64,000 nucleotides of DNA from Dryococelus australis (lineage: Eukaryota; Arthropoda; Insecta; Phasmatodea; Phasmatidae): the NCBI GenBank assembly GCA_029891345.1, contig CM057002.1, positions 62,734,777-62,798,776 on the forward strand. Reading direction: 5' to 3'. This document shows positions 36,563 to 48,373 of the stretch, piece by piece. The stretch's first letter is position 1. The number at the start of each line of letters is the position of its first letter. The position numbers were made by a program, and so were the translations under genes. The notes under the pieces were generated by a model that had not been told where the DNA came from, did not search any database, and was given only the letters and a program-made list of their open reading frames with translations.

Positions 36563-38675
36563 TCACTCGTTGCAAGGGTAGATCCGTGAATGACCGGAAG
36601 GGGGGTGGGTATGAGGGGGTTGTCTCAGGGGACATTAATACATAAGTATCGCCCCTTAAACCACCACATTGACATGAAACTATCCCGTGAATGTTTTAGA
36701 ATTGAAATTAAATAGGCCTAATATTAGAATTTTCGGAAATACTGATTTTAATTAATTAACGCAATATTGTTTCCAAAATTATGGTAACACATTGCCTCAT
36801 TCACTTGCGACAAGTCTGAAGTCTACACACGCACATCTGCACCACCACCCTTACAACCGGAAGTCTAGATCAGCTCCTGATTGGTTGTGATAACGAAACA
36901 AGTGATGTGTAGGGTTAAATTACAGAACGCGTCAAAAAATTGTTTAATTGCAACCCATGAAACCTTAAATATAATCGCGTCCGAGAAGGTTTAAACAACG
37001 TATTAAAAAAAAATCATCTGTTTATGTAATCGTAGCTTTCACTGAGGGGCGGTCAGCCTTTTCTTTTTAATTTACAGACATACTTGGTAATCGCAAATAT
37101 TTATTCTCGTATGTATACTGTAGAAAAATTGCTGTGTAGAAACGAAAAGGGACAAAACTTTTAGCTTTTTTTTTTTTTTTTTTTACTGTGAAATACATGA
37201 AAATTACTCATCCCGGAGTACAGACGAGACAACAAAGGGACACCGAACTGGTTGACACAACCGCCATGAAAGTTCGAGTAGAACGCGATGACGAGCGCCT
37301 CCTCGCGGGAGCGCGGTTCGTCATCGCGTTCGTTCCACCTCGACAACAATACACTTCCGTCGCTAAGCGTCGTATTCTCTTCGGAACTGCGCGGAACACA
37401 GACGTGGCGAGTGCTCGAACCCAACTCAACGTGAGCAACAACCGACTCTCCGGGCTCCACAAAGTGGATTGAAAGTCAATTTGCCAGGCCGTGCCTCTCG
37501 GGTAACCCGGTTAGGTCCTGCGAACGCAAGGGACGTTAGCATAGGAGGAAATATTTTCTCCTCCCTCTCAGGAGACGAACGTTAAAAGAGAAAAGTGTGC
37601 TTGTTTCCGACGTGAAAAATGGGACGTTTGGTGATGCTTTACGAGTGGAGATGGGGTTCTTCCTTAACTCTGCGTGGCCTAAGATTTAACGACCTCCGGA
37701 AGAAACTTTACGCGAAAGCCAGAGATTCTTGACGGTATTCTCTATCCCTCTCCCCTCCCTCCAGGGAGCCACACCACCCACGCACCCTTTCAACCTCCTC
37801 TCACGCACCGTTGCGAAAGGGAAAATTTTTCGTGAGTGCACTAAACAAATTGTTTGTCTTTCTCCCCTCTCGCACAATTCCCTCTCCCCCCCCCCACCCT
37901 CGGTTACTTCAACCACCCCTCATCCGAGCCCGGTAGCCAGCTCTCACCCCTTCCTGGCGTTACTGCAATGCGGTAAACACTCGCCGTAACTTGCAGGGCA
38001 TTAATGTCACGGCCACGCCTCATGCTTCACGGAGCAAATGTTTATGGGAGGCCGGGTTCATCGTACGCACGCGCACGCGCGCGCGCGCACACACACACAC
38101 ACACACTTCCTCACCGGGAACTAATGCCGGCGAGATGGCTGGAAGTGCCCGCCGCAGATGCGCCAGCGGGATACACCTAACCTCGAACTTGCGCGCCAGT
38201 CAGCTTGTTTCTGAGCGCGTAGAGGCCGGTTCGTTAGCCGATCACGCTTTGTAGCGCGCGGGAAGTAATCTCGGCCTGCTTTGTCTGACGTTCAACAGGG
38301 CGAGTTTAGTTCTGTTTCGAGCAGTTAAGCTGTTTCCATGTCCGGCGCAGAGGAATATGTCCGTAGAAACCACACACGCCTTCGCCAAAATACACGCAAG
38401 ACTAATTAGGGACGGTTTCGCCAACGAAGATTAACTTTTCGGAATATCGAAATAAATTTATTCTGATGAGAGGTTTAACTTTGATTGTAATCTCGCTAAC
38501 GTTAAGCCTGTTTCACCATATTTAATCGCCGTAAAGAATATCTCCTTAAAACTATCTCGATATTCTGACTTAATTGCGATTTCCTCTTGGTAAACATGAC
38601 AGATTTTGCTTCGATCTTGCACGGAGAAATCATTTTGATAAAGTATGGCAAGTCGCGAAGGCATTGTGGCCATAA
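36563..38675. other. GC- and CpG-richer region without an assigned gene
   Basis: From about 37.2 to 38.4 kb the DNA is markedly richer in GC and CpG than the rest of the window. It includes C-rich runs (37880-37896) and a GC/CA dinucleotide tract (38064-38107). Such composition can mark an unmethylated promoter, but no TATA-initiator pair or exon could be assigned. A strong hairpin lies at 37281-37331. Confidence 0.35.
37281..37331. other. 14-bp perfect hairpin in GC-rich DNA
   Basis: GAACGCGATGACGA (37281-37294) is matched exactly by its reverse complement at 37318-37331, with a 23-base loop that itself can pair through GCGC segments. It could be a structured RNA, a protein site or chance. 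A plus-strand frame also runs through it. Confidence 0.6.
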
Positions 38676-39041
38676 GGGAACAACGAAGGCAGAAATTTCT
38701 CATCCCAAGAAAAACACATTTTGTTAGAGTTAGTAACAGAACATTTCACTATCATTGAAAATAAACGAACTGATGCTGTGACACAACAAAATAAAGAGAA
38801 ACGGTGGCAAACGATTGCGAATAGTTTCAATTGCACATCTCGTTATCACTACAGGACAGCAGGCAACTTGAAGGCGGTGTGGGATAACCTAAAAAAACAT
38901 ACACGAAAAACATATGCAGACGAACGTATTCAAATAGTTACTGGAACAGCCATGTTCCTCTATAAAGTAATTGCATATAGGAAAACAAACAAATTTATTA
39001 CAATATGCTGGCATCAGATCGTCACATCTTCGAGCATCACT
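38676..39041 (+). pseudogene. Myb/SANT-like DNA-binding domain remnant
   Basis: From just after a TAA at 38673-38675 the phase reads RNFSSQEKHILLELVTEHF, then ENKRTDAVTQQNKEKRWQTI, SFNCTS and LKAVWDNLKKHTRKTY. This follows the pattern of the insect Myb/SANT-like family found in small regulatory proteins and in partners of Harbinger-type transposases: an acidic start, a K(R)TDAVT motif, a W..I helix, then LK..WDNLK. The domain of about 80 residues is followed by 30 unrelated residues and a stop at 39042. There is no ATG ahead of it and a stop lies immediately upstream, so this is a fragment, most likely from a transposon-derived gene. Confidence 0.6.
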
Positions 39042-42000
39042 TGAAACAAGTGCGATCTTATAGAATATTTATTTCAGAATTCATAATTAATTACATATAA
39101 ATCTACTTGTCGGTAGGATACTCCAATTGATTTTTGATGCATTCCAAAACATATCTAACCAACTGTTTTGAAAGGTGAAAGTGTACTTTAAAATCCTCTT
39201 GATAATAAAGTTCAAAATAATTTATTCATTTACGTAACCATCGCGGACGACAAACAATAAAATTCTCATAATTAATTTCCTCTTCAAAAATTAAATTGTA
39301 CATTGCCTGAGCCATGTTCTCTTTATTCTCGATGAAATAACTTTGCCCTCTTGTCACCTTCCGAAAGTATTTGTTTATGTTTTACAATTTGATCCCGATA
39401 ATGTGACTTAAACCCAAAACATCGGCGGGTTAATACTTTATCTAGATATGCAGAGAAAATCGAGATTAATGTGCGTGGTGAAACTTAAAATACAGATAAT
39501 CGAGGTTATTTGTCAGTTAATCTCCATAAACTATCACCGAATTCGAAATTTGCCTACAATGACTACGAAAGAAGGGAGAAAATAAAGAACACAATATATG
39601 GAAGAGGAACAAAAATACATTTGAAAAGTGATAAATTAAATAAACACATGTGCCGAACAAGAGACGATCTAGTTAGACAACGAGCGACACACAAACCACG
39701 AGAACAGCGCAACTAGAATATCACGAAACTTGTGCGACGGAAATTGTGGATGGACACAGATAAGAGAATTTCAGTATCAAGATTCCGCCGTACTCAATTT
39801 AACTTCCACAATCTGGCTACACTGCGTGACAGAGCATATCCGATCACGTTACATCCTGCATTCAGTACCTATACAACGAGGTACTATAGCTCAGACTACT
39901 AGAGAAAATAAACAATTATTACGGAAAGATAATAGGGTGAGGGGGAGGGGGGGCTTTACAAATATTTAAGAAAATCAAAACCCAATTAATGAAATTGTAA
40001 ACATACAAATAAAAAATGAAAGAGACTGAAACCCGAAACATCAACTCAATCAACAAATTTTTACACACTATCGGCAACGAACAGAACCACAGAATACATG
40101 ATATCAAACAACAAAGAATCAGCTAATTTTCATTTCCCTTTTTGAACACTGCCCCGTCACGCAAATAAAATTTCAAATTACGAAATATTGGCATTAACAT
40201 ATTCGCCTTAACTTTCATAACCGTGCAAAATTTGATGAAAAGGGGAAAACAACACAATGTAGGAGTTGCGAGTACAAAATTAGGAACTAACAATTAACGA
40301 TGTAAGCCTTGTTGGAATTGTGTAACATAGATTTGCATTAATTTGCAATTGCAGTAAATTCATATTTTTCACTGATCAGTAATTGCCTTTATTTTCTCAT
40401 CGCTAATACACAGTCTTATCCTAAATCATTACCAGCAATTCTTGTAAGAGCATACTGCATGTTACGTATTTACGTGATTGTGAATCACACCGCCGCGGAA
40501 TTTCAGACATGATAATATATTTCAAAAATAAATAATTTGACTGCCAAAATGAAACACTTTGAGTAATTTCTTTCAAAAACATAAATATTGAGTCACGATA
40601 TCTTAAGAAATACTAAGGATCAATAAAATAGCATTTTAAGAAAGCACTTCTAAAGCTGCTTTTAGCCTCAACACATAATTTTTTATATTAAAAATTTTAT
40701 AGTGTAAAAATAATCGATTTCTTTACAAATACCAAATTTACACCATATTTCATTTGTTAGCTACGGCATGGTTACTAAACGATCTATATTTAAATTTTAT
40801 ATATAATAATTATAACATTTTATACATTATGTAGATATATATATACACACACACATACCGTAACTAAAATACAAGCCCAGAATAAGGTAGAACATTTCTC
40901 ACTTGCAGAGAATTAAAAAAAAAAAAAAGCATAAAACTGAGTTTTGTAAATATTTCGTTGTTGAATCATATTGTAAAATTTGTAAAATAAGTCAGCAATC
41001 GCAAACAATATCGAAGGCCACTCATAAACGGCAACTAGTATTTTGATGGCCACTTATATAGTAAAACCTACAGAAACACGTACAAAGTAATATAAGAAAA
41101 CAACCTGTAGTCGACTGATGAATTGCCGTTAAAATGTAAGTTAAAAATGTCCATAATTCCACCGAACAAGAACTTTAAATAACCCTCCTTAACAACAGAA
41201 ATACAGTAGATATATACGAGCAGAGCATAGGAGGTAGCGAATCTGTGCATCTCTGCTTGTCAATTGGCTACAGAAAATTAAATGGCTGAGGAGTCGCAGC
41301 AAATGAGCGTACAGAATGGGGAGGATGGCATGGCTAGCCAACCGCTTGCAGCTTGACTCGGCCTTCTCAACAAAAATTGTGCTGAAACACATGCCATTTC
41401 TATTACATAATCTATTAGTTTCTAAGCATGCCGGTGTTTTACACCTCATAGAATATGCTCGATTATGTTGTCAGAAAATAAAATAAAATAGGGGCCTCTC
41501 ATTTTGTATCAAAACTGTTATGTATAACGATCCTGGTCTTTTTCAAGATGGCATAAGACAATTACCTGATGTGATCTTACGATGCTTCCTATGGTTTCCG
41601 GTGGGGAAGGGGTGGGGTGGGGCGAGGTTGAGACAAATTCTTGCACCCTAATTTTGTTTATGTTCAGTAATTTCGCTTACTTCTGCGATTGTGTGGGCAT
41701 ACAAAGAGAAACATTTTTGGGGGAACTATCTAGGCTGTTAGAATAGGGACAGCAGTTTGACAGGTTGTAAGTAACATTCAAATAGTAATATTAATAGAAC
41801 TGTTTCTTGTATTCCTATCTGTGATTGAGTTTACTACTACCTTACGTGTGGTTGCTACAACAGAGTACTGCGGCTCCAAAATAAAAAAAAAAAACCTTAA
41901 TAAATATCGTATTGTTCCCACAGCAAACAAAATTGTAATAACTAAGCGAAATGTTCTGTTGCTAGTATTGAATAGTTCTGTAATTGTGTTTGAAGATAGC

Positions 42001-42440
42001 AGCAACAGTATGTTCAGTTAGATTATTACAATCCTCGTTATTGTGGGAAATATTCTTGAAGTGGCTCTGTTGGAGGTACTATCTGTTTTGTAGTAGGAAC
42101 GCAGTGTTCTGCTGTAACAACCATATGTACAGTAGCAAATACGGCCACAAACACGAATACAACAAACTGTTCTGTTCGTATCACTACCAGACGTTGAATA
42201 TATTTAGATCATACTTATCACCCGTCATATGGCCGCCCTATTTTAACGGTATACATGGTTTTTACAACCATAAATTTTCGCAGCGTACATATTTTTTGAA
42301 TTTTTTTTTGGTATGGTAATTTTATTGAAACTTCCCGGATGTCTCTTGAGCTTATAACAACATTCAGTAATGCAGTAGGGACACACTGGAAGATAAATCA
42401 TGAATACACAGAAAAAATACATGACCAAGAATATGCAATG
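39042..42440. other. AT-rich intergenic DNA
   Basis: Small frames only. A G-rich run lies at 39937-39952 and CA/TA runs at about 40834-40856. A 24-codon ATG frame at 41283 (MAEESQQMSVQNGEDG) is too short to call. No shared repeats were found. Confidence 0.35.
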
Positions 42441-42510
42441 TTAGGTTAGGTTAGGTTAGGTTATTTTAGGTTAAGTTTGGTTAGGTCACGCTAGGTTAAG
42501 CCATCTCAAT
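42441..42510 (+). repeat. Interstitial TTAGG telomere-like repeat
   Basis: Four perfect TTAGG units (42441-42460) are followed by degenerate units (TTATTTTAGG, TTAAGTTTGG, TTAGGTCACGC) for about 50 bases. TTAGG is the ancestral insect telomere repeat. Confidence 0.8.
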
Positions 42511-42729
42511 AAGTGTAGGTGGGTCTAGGTGAATTCAATCACCAGATGCCATTTTACGTGCGTGCTAAGATTTTCGGAGCTACCCTTTTGTACCTACATA
42601 TTCCCAGAAATCTTCAGCAATAGGATTACATACTAACTGCACTTACCGTAAAGTTACGGGGTTTTAAATAAGCTCACCAACGTTTATCACTTCCAGGGTT
42701 CCTCGTCGTCAATAAGGCCGACTATGATG

Positions 42730-43160
42730 TCCATTCATTCCTAAGTCTAAATTTTCTGAAGTCTTTATGAAGTTCTGCTTCCAGGATATTCCTCCGCCTC
42801 GTGAAGTGAGAGCTTTTACCGTGTTTAGAAAATCACATCAAAGGGGCAACGCACCGCATTTGTCCGCACTCACTTCAATCGTAGTTTCATTGAGAACTAT
42901 CTCTTACAAGACGTCACCAAATTGATATATTTACAATATATATTATTTATTTAAATATTAATTATACATCAAATCTTTCAATTTATGTATAAAATATGTT
43001 AAAAGTCAAGTTTAACCAAAAATAAGATAATTTAATGTTCACGGGAATATAAAACGTTTCTGATAGGTGACACGCTAAGGAAACGACCAAATACATCACA
43101 CACAGAGTGATTTCATAAAGGTTCGATTTTGAAAATGTGAAGAGACCACGAACAAACTAT
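42730..43160 (+). mobile_element. Family B element, copy 4 (divergent)
   Basis: It starts TCCATTCATTCC. It shares TTCCAGGATATTCCTCCGCC and GGGGCAACGCACCGCATTTG with the other copies, and ends near CACGAACAAACTATAG after GTGATTTCATAAAGGTTCGA. Both ends have drifted from the consensus. Confidence 0.6.
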
Positions 43161-43679
43161 AGCACCAGATGCAGGCGTCAAGGGTCATGCGTACTGAAAC
43201 GTTTTCTGTGGAGTCGTTTGCGCGTAAAAGCGTATCACAGTAAATAAAAGTTCTGGAAATATGATTTTTTGTCAGAAAAGATAAAAAAAACTATTATTTT
43301 TATACTTTTGTCATATTAAGTGTATTCTTGGAGAAAAAAATTCGTGAAAATGGTCAAATATCGCATTTTTAAAGCTTACCTATGCAGTTTCCTTAAGCTA
43401 CAAGAAAAAAGTACGAAGATATGGGCCTAGTTTGATCTGTGGTCTTTCATCACGTGTAATAAAACTCCACTATTACATATCTAATTTGTACAGTACAGTG
43501 TCACGACGGAAACACTGCACACCTTGCGCGTAGGAGCGATGAGGCACTAGGCTTGCGTTTTAGTGTCGCCCGTATCGCTCCCTCGCTTCTTGACCTTGGA
43601 CGCGCAACTACATAGTCACCTTAATGAGCAAACAGTTGTGTTGAGAAATTTTTGTCGGCTTCTATCCGCGAGGTTTTGA

Positions 43680-43860
43680 GAGCCGATGTACGTGAATAGA
43701 GGTTGAAGACAAGGCAGCGGTGGAATGCAAGGGCAGGGTGAAGCGGGAGAGTTCTGATGGGTAGACCCACTGGCCCACTGGCAATGTACGCCACGTTTCC
43801 GATACGAGAAAACCCGGGCGGCAACGCTCGGTTCGGCTTGGTGGGCTGCGAGTAAGTCCG
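43680..43860. repeat. Degenerate SINE-related segment
   Basis: GCAGCGGTGGAATGCAAGGG and AGCGGGAGAG resemble the body of the SINE at 36288-36562 and the segment at 45790-45915. No clear A and B boxes remain. Confidence 0.35.
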
Positions 43861-43869
43861 ACTGCTGTA

Positions 43870-44060
43870 GGCTATTCACGGTAAAGTGAGCACTTCTTAC
43901 AGCATCTGACGTTCACTTTCAAGAGAGGTGAACTGTATACTCTGCGTTTATTAGTCACAAGGTGAAGTTTATATTATAAAGTGGCGGAAAGATAGGAAAT
44001 TGGCTAAACAAAAAAATTTAGCAGGGCTTTAAAAAAAGTGCTCACTTTACCGTGGACCAC
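43870..44060 (+). mobile_element. Family A element, short copy 5
   Basis: Left end GGCTATTCACGGTAAAGTGA and right end AGTGCTCACTTTACCGTGGA are inverted over about 20 bases. This 191-bp copy keeps the conserved TTTAGCAGGGCTTTAAAAA before the right end but lacks most of the interior of copy 1, so it is an internally deleted version. Confidence 0.75.
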
Positions 44061-45789
44061 CTGTACGCAGCCGTGGCCACGATGGGCAAGCAGGACGACG
44101 AATTCGCTGTCGTTACTTCTTTCAGCACACCAAAGTAACAAATTTCAAACTTACCATCTTGCATGTAAATCCCCACCCACAATTAAATAAATCAAAGAAA
44201 AACATTTTATTAGCATGTTATGTTTTTCACTCGTACCAACTTAGTCTTGTCACGGCAGGGGCAACAGAGACAAGAAGTGTTGATGCAGGAAATACTATAC
44301 TGTGAGCGGTTATCAATACGGGAAAGGGAAATATTCGGCACCAATTTACGAGGGGCGGAAAATTTTCAAATAAAATTCATTGCTCCTCGTAAACAATTTA
44401 ATCAATTTATTTCATCACTTTACTTTTAGGTAATTTATAATAAATATAGTCATGCTCCGTACTTGAATTACGCAAAAGTAAAATATATTAGCGATAAAAA
44501 TTTAAAATATATACGCCACTTTTTTAAGGCGGGGAACGGGAGGGGGGATTACAGGGGCTGAATGTACCAAGGAAGGAGAAATTGATTTTTATCCCTTTGC
44601 AAATTAGTATTGTAGTAATATTAGACTGTACAGACTTTAGTTTACTGTTTTGCGATTTTAGTTGTTTGATAATAACTTATTAACGTGCAGTAGAGAAAGT
44701 GTTAAGTGTCTGAGTTCTAGCCGACTGCATATCACATTTTATTGGCGTATGATCCAGTACGCACTGTTGCTGTTACAGGGACTGGAGAACTACATGGCGA
44801 ACAAATATAACATACGGTCGTTGTACGATTTCGCTACGTCCTAGATCATACATCTACTGGCCCTGAATCGGTGGTTATTTAACCTCTGTATTCACAGCCA
44901 TGCGCTGCAAATAATTATTCTCCACCCCCCCCCGGCCCGAACCCGAAGGGGGGAGACAGAACGAGAATTCCTTCTCATATTTGCTGCTTGTAAAAAAATA
45001 TTTTTTAATCTTTCAACTGGCAAAACGGTTGCATATATTTTCGTTACAGCATTTCCTAGTTCAAAGTGTGTGCTTAATTTAAACGAATGGTGCGACTTCC
45101 ATATTAAAACAGCCACCGCTTTGGAAAGAGATGGAGATGGAGGGAAAGAGAGGGAGGGAGAGAGCGAGAGAGAGAGAGAGGGTGAAAAAAGTGGGGGGGG
45201 GGGGGGGGGGGAGAGAAAGAAACTTCTCGACAATCCCTGGATGAAAACATTGTTCTCTGCTAATGAACCAAACAGTTTAAACGTCTATGCGAGGCTTAAT
45301 TTGCATTGCGGAATGAGATCTGAAACTAACCATAGAATCATACTATTGTACTGTTTTAATGAGGTTGTGATGAAAATATCCACGCCGCGAAAGAAAAAAA
45401 AACAGTGACCGTTCTTCCCTTGTAATTGTAACGTTATTGGTTCGTTCGTAATAAAATTCCAAGGCAATTAGAACTATTTGTACAAGCTGGCGCGAACGAA
45501 TTGTGCAAATATAGCATTTTTCATTTGGCATATTTTTCGCACCGTAACATCTTACGAAAAATCGTTTAATGAACTTAAATGCTTTATGTTCATTATAATA
45601 GAGAATTTAAGGCTCTTGTATGAAAACCGCCAAGATGATATTTCATTTACTTCTGAAGCACGCATAACGATAGCCCTATTGGAATTTTAGGTATTTGTAA
45701 GTAGTACGATGTCAAAATGTAATTTTCAGAAATCTTTTGTCTTTAATTGTGAGCGGATACTTTTGGGCGGCTCTTAACTATCGAGATCT
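44061..45789. other. Intergenic with purine-rich tract
   Basis: A GA-rich tract followed by 18 G residues (45126-45217) dominates the middle. The proline- or lysine-rich frames across it are artefacts. C and T runs flank 44925-44938. No gene is supported. Confidence 0.4.
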
Positions 45790-45915
45790 TGAGAGCCGAT
45801 GGAGAATGAAGCGAGGTGGTTATGGAACAGCACCGGAATGCAAGAGCGGGGGCAACGGGTGATCCCGGAGAAGACCCACCAATCAGCGGCATCGTCCTGC
45901 TCGATTACCACGTGT
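45790..45915. repeat. Fragment of the second SINE family
   Basis: GGAATGCAAGAGCGGGGGCA and GGCATCGTCCTGCTCGATTA follow the order seen in 36288-36562 (there, GGCATCGTCCAGCACGATTC). The tRNA-like head is absent. Confidence 0.5.
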
Positions 45916-46008
45916 AATGATCTTCATATAATTACCCCAAAATTGTCACCACTGAAATTGATTTACATTCTCCTTGCTACAAATTTCAAATTAACAATTG
46001 TAATTATA

Positions 46009-46247
46009 GGCTATTCACGGTAAAGTGAGCACTTTTTAAAGCCCTCACAACAGGTATCAATCATTAATAAATATATGTAATTACTGTCTAAGACTTTAAC
46101 TAATGATAGTGGTTAAATGTATACACTGTGTTTATTAGTCTCATGGCAATGTTATATAAAATAAAATGTGGCAGAAAGATCGAAATTGGTTGAAAGTAAA
46201 AATTTAGCAAGACCTTAAAAATTACTCACTTTATCGTGAACAGTCTA
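46009..46247 (+). mobile_element. Family A element, copy 6
   Basis: The left end GGCTATTCACGGTAAAGTGA is identical to that of copy 5. The right end, ACTCACTTTATCGTGAACAG, is its inverted match. The shared TTTAGCAAGACCTTAAAAAT block precedes the right end. It is 239 bp long and non-coding. Confidence 0.75.
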
Positions 46248-47590
46248 TAAACTCTATATCGTACAAACTATTTTTAAGCTCCCAAATAATTGAAATATTC
46301 AATACTATGTATGATAAAGAGACAAATAAAAACTGATTTATTTAAAGTTGTGACCTCGAACATGAAGTAGTATTATCCTAAAAGGAAATAGGCTACACCT
46401 GGTTGGAAAAATCACTTCAATGAACATAGCTACGTTTGACGGAATACGTATTTGGCGAAGTGTTTGCAACCATTCATTTGCCATGCATTACTTCTACCTT
46501 GCACAAATCGCATTTGTAGAATATTCAGGAATTTGGTGGAATCTGCGTTTGATTTAAAAAACGTTTCGCCAAACACCTTTTGGAGAAAGGCTTTGGGTGA
46601 ATAAGCGTTTCGTTTACTAGGCATTTGGCGAAAATTTCTCCCATATAACTACTGAACGAAATGGCAGGTACACTGCAGAAGGTCCCTGGTATAAAGTTTC
46701 AGCTCTGCTGTTTCCTTAAAATAAGGAAAAAATAATACTCTTATTCAACTGCCGGTAAGTATATACTCTCGCAGTTTCGAAAATTTTCTGTACGAACAAT
46801 TAATTTTAAATGTATTTTTTGTGACCTGATTATTTAGAATTTTTATATAATCCCTTTTTTTTGTGGTGGAAAATAGCGACATTGGTATATAAACTCTCAC
46901 ATATCTCTGCTACGTGATCCCTGTAGATGCTTCGAGTTCTCGAATGCTTGAAAAGAAAAACAATTTAATGGACTGTAAAACGTTATGAAATAATACAATG
47001 ATAAATTTTTACAGACATCTAGAAGTTTTCGATATCATTTGTCTATAAGTGTTTTCTTTATACTTATTCAAGCCGCTTCCATTTATTCAGGAATCCCAAT
47101 TATGCAGTGCTTTACTTTGTGCAACAGTCTGGAAAAGATGACCTTGCAATGTGGCATAGTGTTTATTACGGGCCTAGCACACACCAATGTTGTGGATATC
47201 TGTGGCAAGCTATCAAAATTTACGAGTAGGTAGACAACGAGTCCACTGCAGAAAATGGGAATATCAGATTGTGTTCACTTCTCACAACGGAAACGAAATT
47301 TAAAATTTGATACAATATTTTGTTATACATTATCCACTTATGACTACAGAATTTGTGAGATATACAACTGAACACATATCACACCCATGATACGTAGGGA
47401 ACTGATGTTTTTGATATGCAATCGTAAATTAACTGTTTAAAGGTGTCTCCACTGCCTTCGGACGCTTCAAACTGTACAGTTCTGCAACTACATTCAAGAT
47501 AAGCTATTCGTAGAGACCTGCAAAATTCGCGTTATTTTTTTTGAGTCAAACTAACATTCACAGTACTGTGTATACTCGAGCCGGCTTCGT
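46248..47590. other. No gene assigned
   Basis: TTTGGCGAA-type motifs recur in both orientations at about 46450, 46565 and 46624. A plus-strand frame at 47039-47233 is unsupported. The rest is AT-rich. Confidence 0.35.
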
Positions 47591-47596
47591 TTCTCC

Positions 47597-48270
47597 ATTG
47601 GCTGCTGCCTTGATGTTAAGTGACTCCCTTTCTGATTAAACTGCACGTGATTGGGGCACACGGTTGTCGAGTGTTCATTTATTGGCGCAGAGTTACCAGG
47701 GGCGTGTCAAACAAAGACTGGTCCTATGACAAACGTATTGCAAAGGAAAGGTGTTTTAAGTTTACCATGTCCACAAATAATAACTAGGGACAGCCGAATT
47801 TCGCGAAAAGATATCAATGCCAGATGTATCTCGTAACAGTTTAGCTCAGATCCACTTTCGTGATTGGACGGTTCCCGTACAAGATGTCTTAGGTGTCTGC
47901 CAGCGAATCACAGATCCACACTATCGTAGTTATTCAATTATGATTGGCCAAACAAGTAATAAAATGTCTTCTCACAAACACACGCAGCCAATAAGCATTA
48001 CAAAACACATTGAGGTCAGCATAAATTTACTGTTATTTAAGACAAAAATAAGAAGTGAGATACCTATATCTGCTACTGCAAGAACACCGGTTCTGTTGGT
48101 GTCTGTTAGAACTCACCATCGTCCCATTGGCCCCGGACACTAGCCTGTACTTTACAGCGTTCATTATTGGCCGGTCATCAAACAATGGAGAGCCAAGCTG
48201 ATATTGACCCAATCAAATGTCCTTTATCGTATAAAAGAATTTACAATAAATCATGTCCTTTCAGTGGCTA
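47597..48270 (+). promoter_or_regulatory. Promoter-like region: nine CCAAT boxes, TATA box and initiator
   Basis: CCAAT or its complement ATTGG begins at 47597, 47650, 47681, 47863, 47943, 47988, 48126, 48166 and 48209, in both orientations. This is several times the one or two expected by chance in 620 bases. TATAAAAG follows at 48230-48237, and the arthropod initiator TCAGTG starts at 48261, with its A at 48263. The TATA-to-start spacing of about 33 bases is slightly long but acceptable. A second TATAAAAA is at 48269. CCAAT boxes are bound by NF-Y in animals. Whether this drives a host gene or a transposon is not clear. Confidence 0.5.
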
Positions 48271-48373
48271 TAAAAACAAGAAATCCTGTCGTTAGCAAAT
48301 ATTATTGTTACTGCTCTGTCGTGTTCTTGTGAATTCGTGTTAAACACAAGTCGAACAAAGACTGCACATCCAT
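48263..48373 (+). other. Candidate non-coding first exon
   Basis: It begins at the initiator A and ends at a GTGAGT donor (48374-48379). The intervening 111 bases have no ATG with a long frame. This is inferred only from the promoter elements and the donor; no downstream acceptor or coding exon was identified. Confidence 0.3.

Noticed and set aside
41283-41357. Short ATG frame MAEESQQMSVQNGEDG
   Set aside because: 24 codons only, with no splice donor at its end and no continuation in any phase.
45070-45408. Frames rich in E, G and R or in P and S
   Set aside because: They arise from the GA/G-run tract at 45126-45217.
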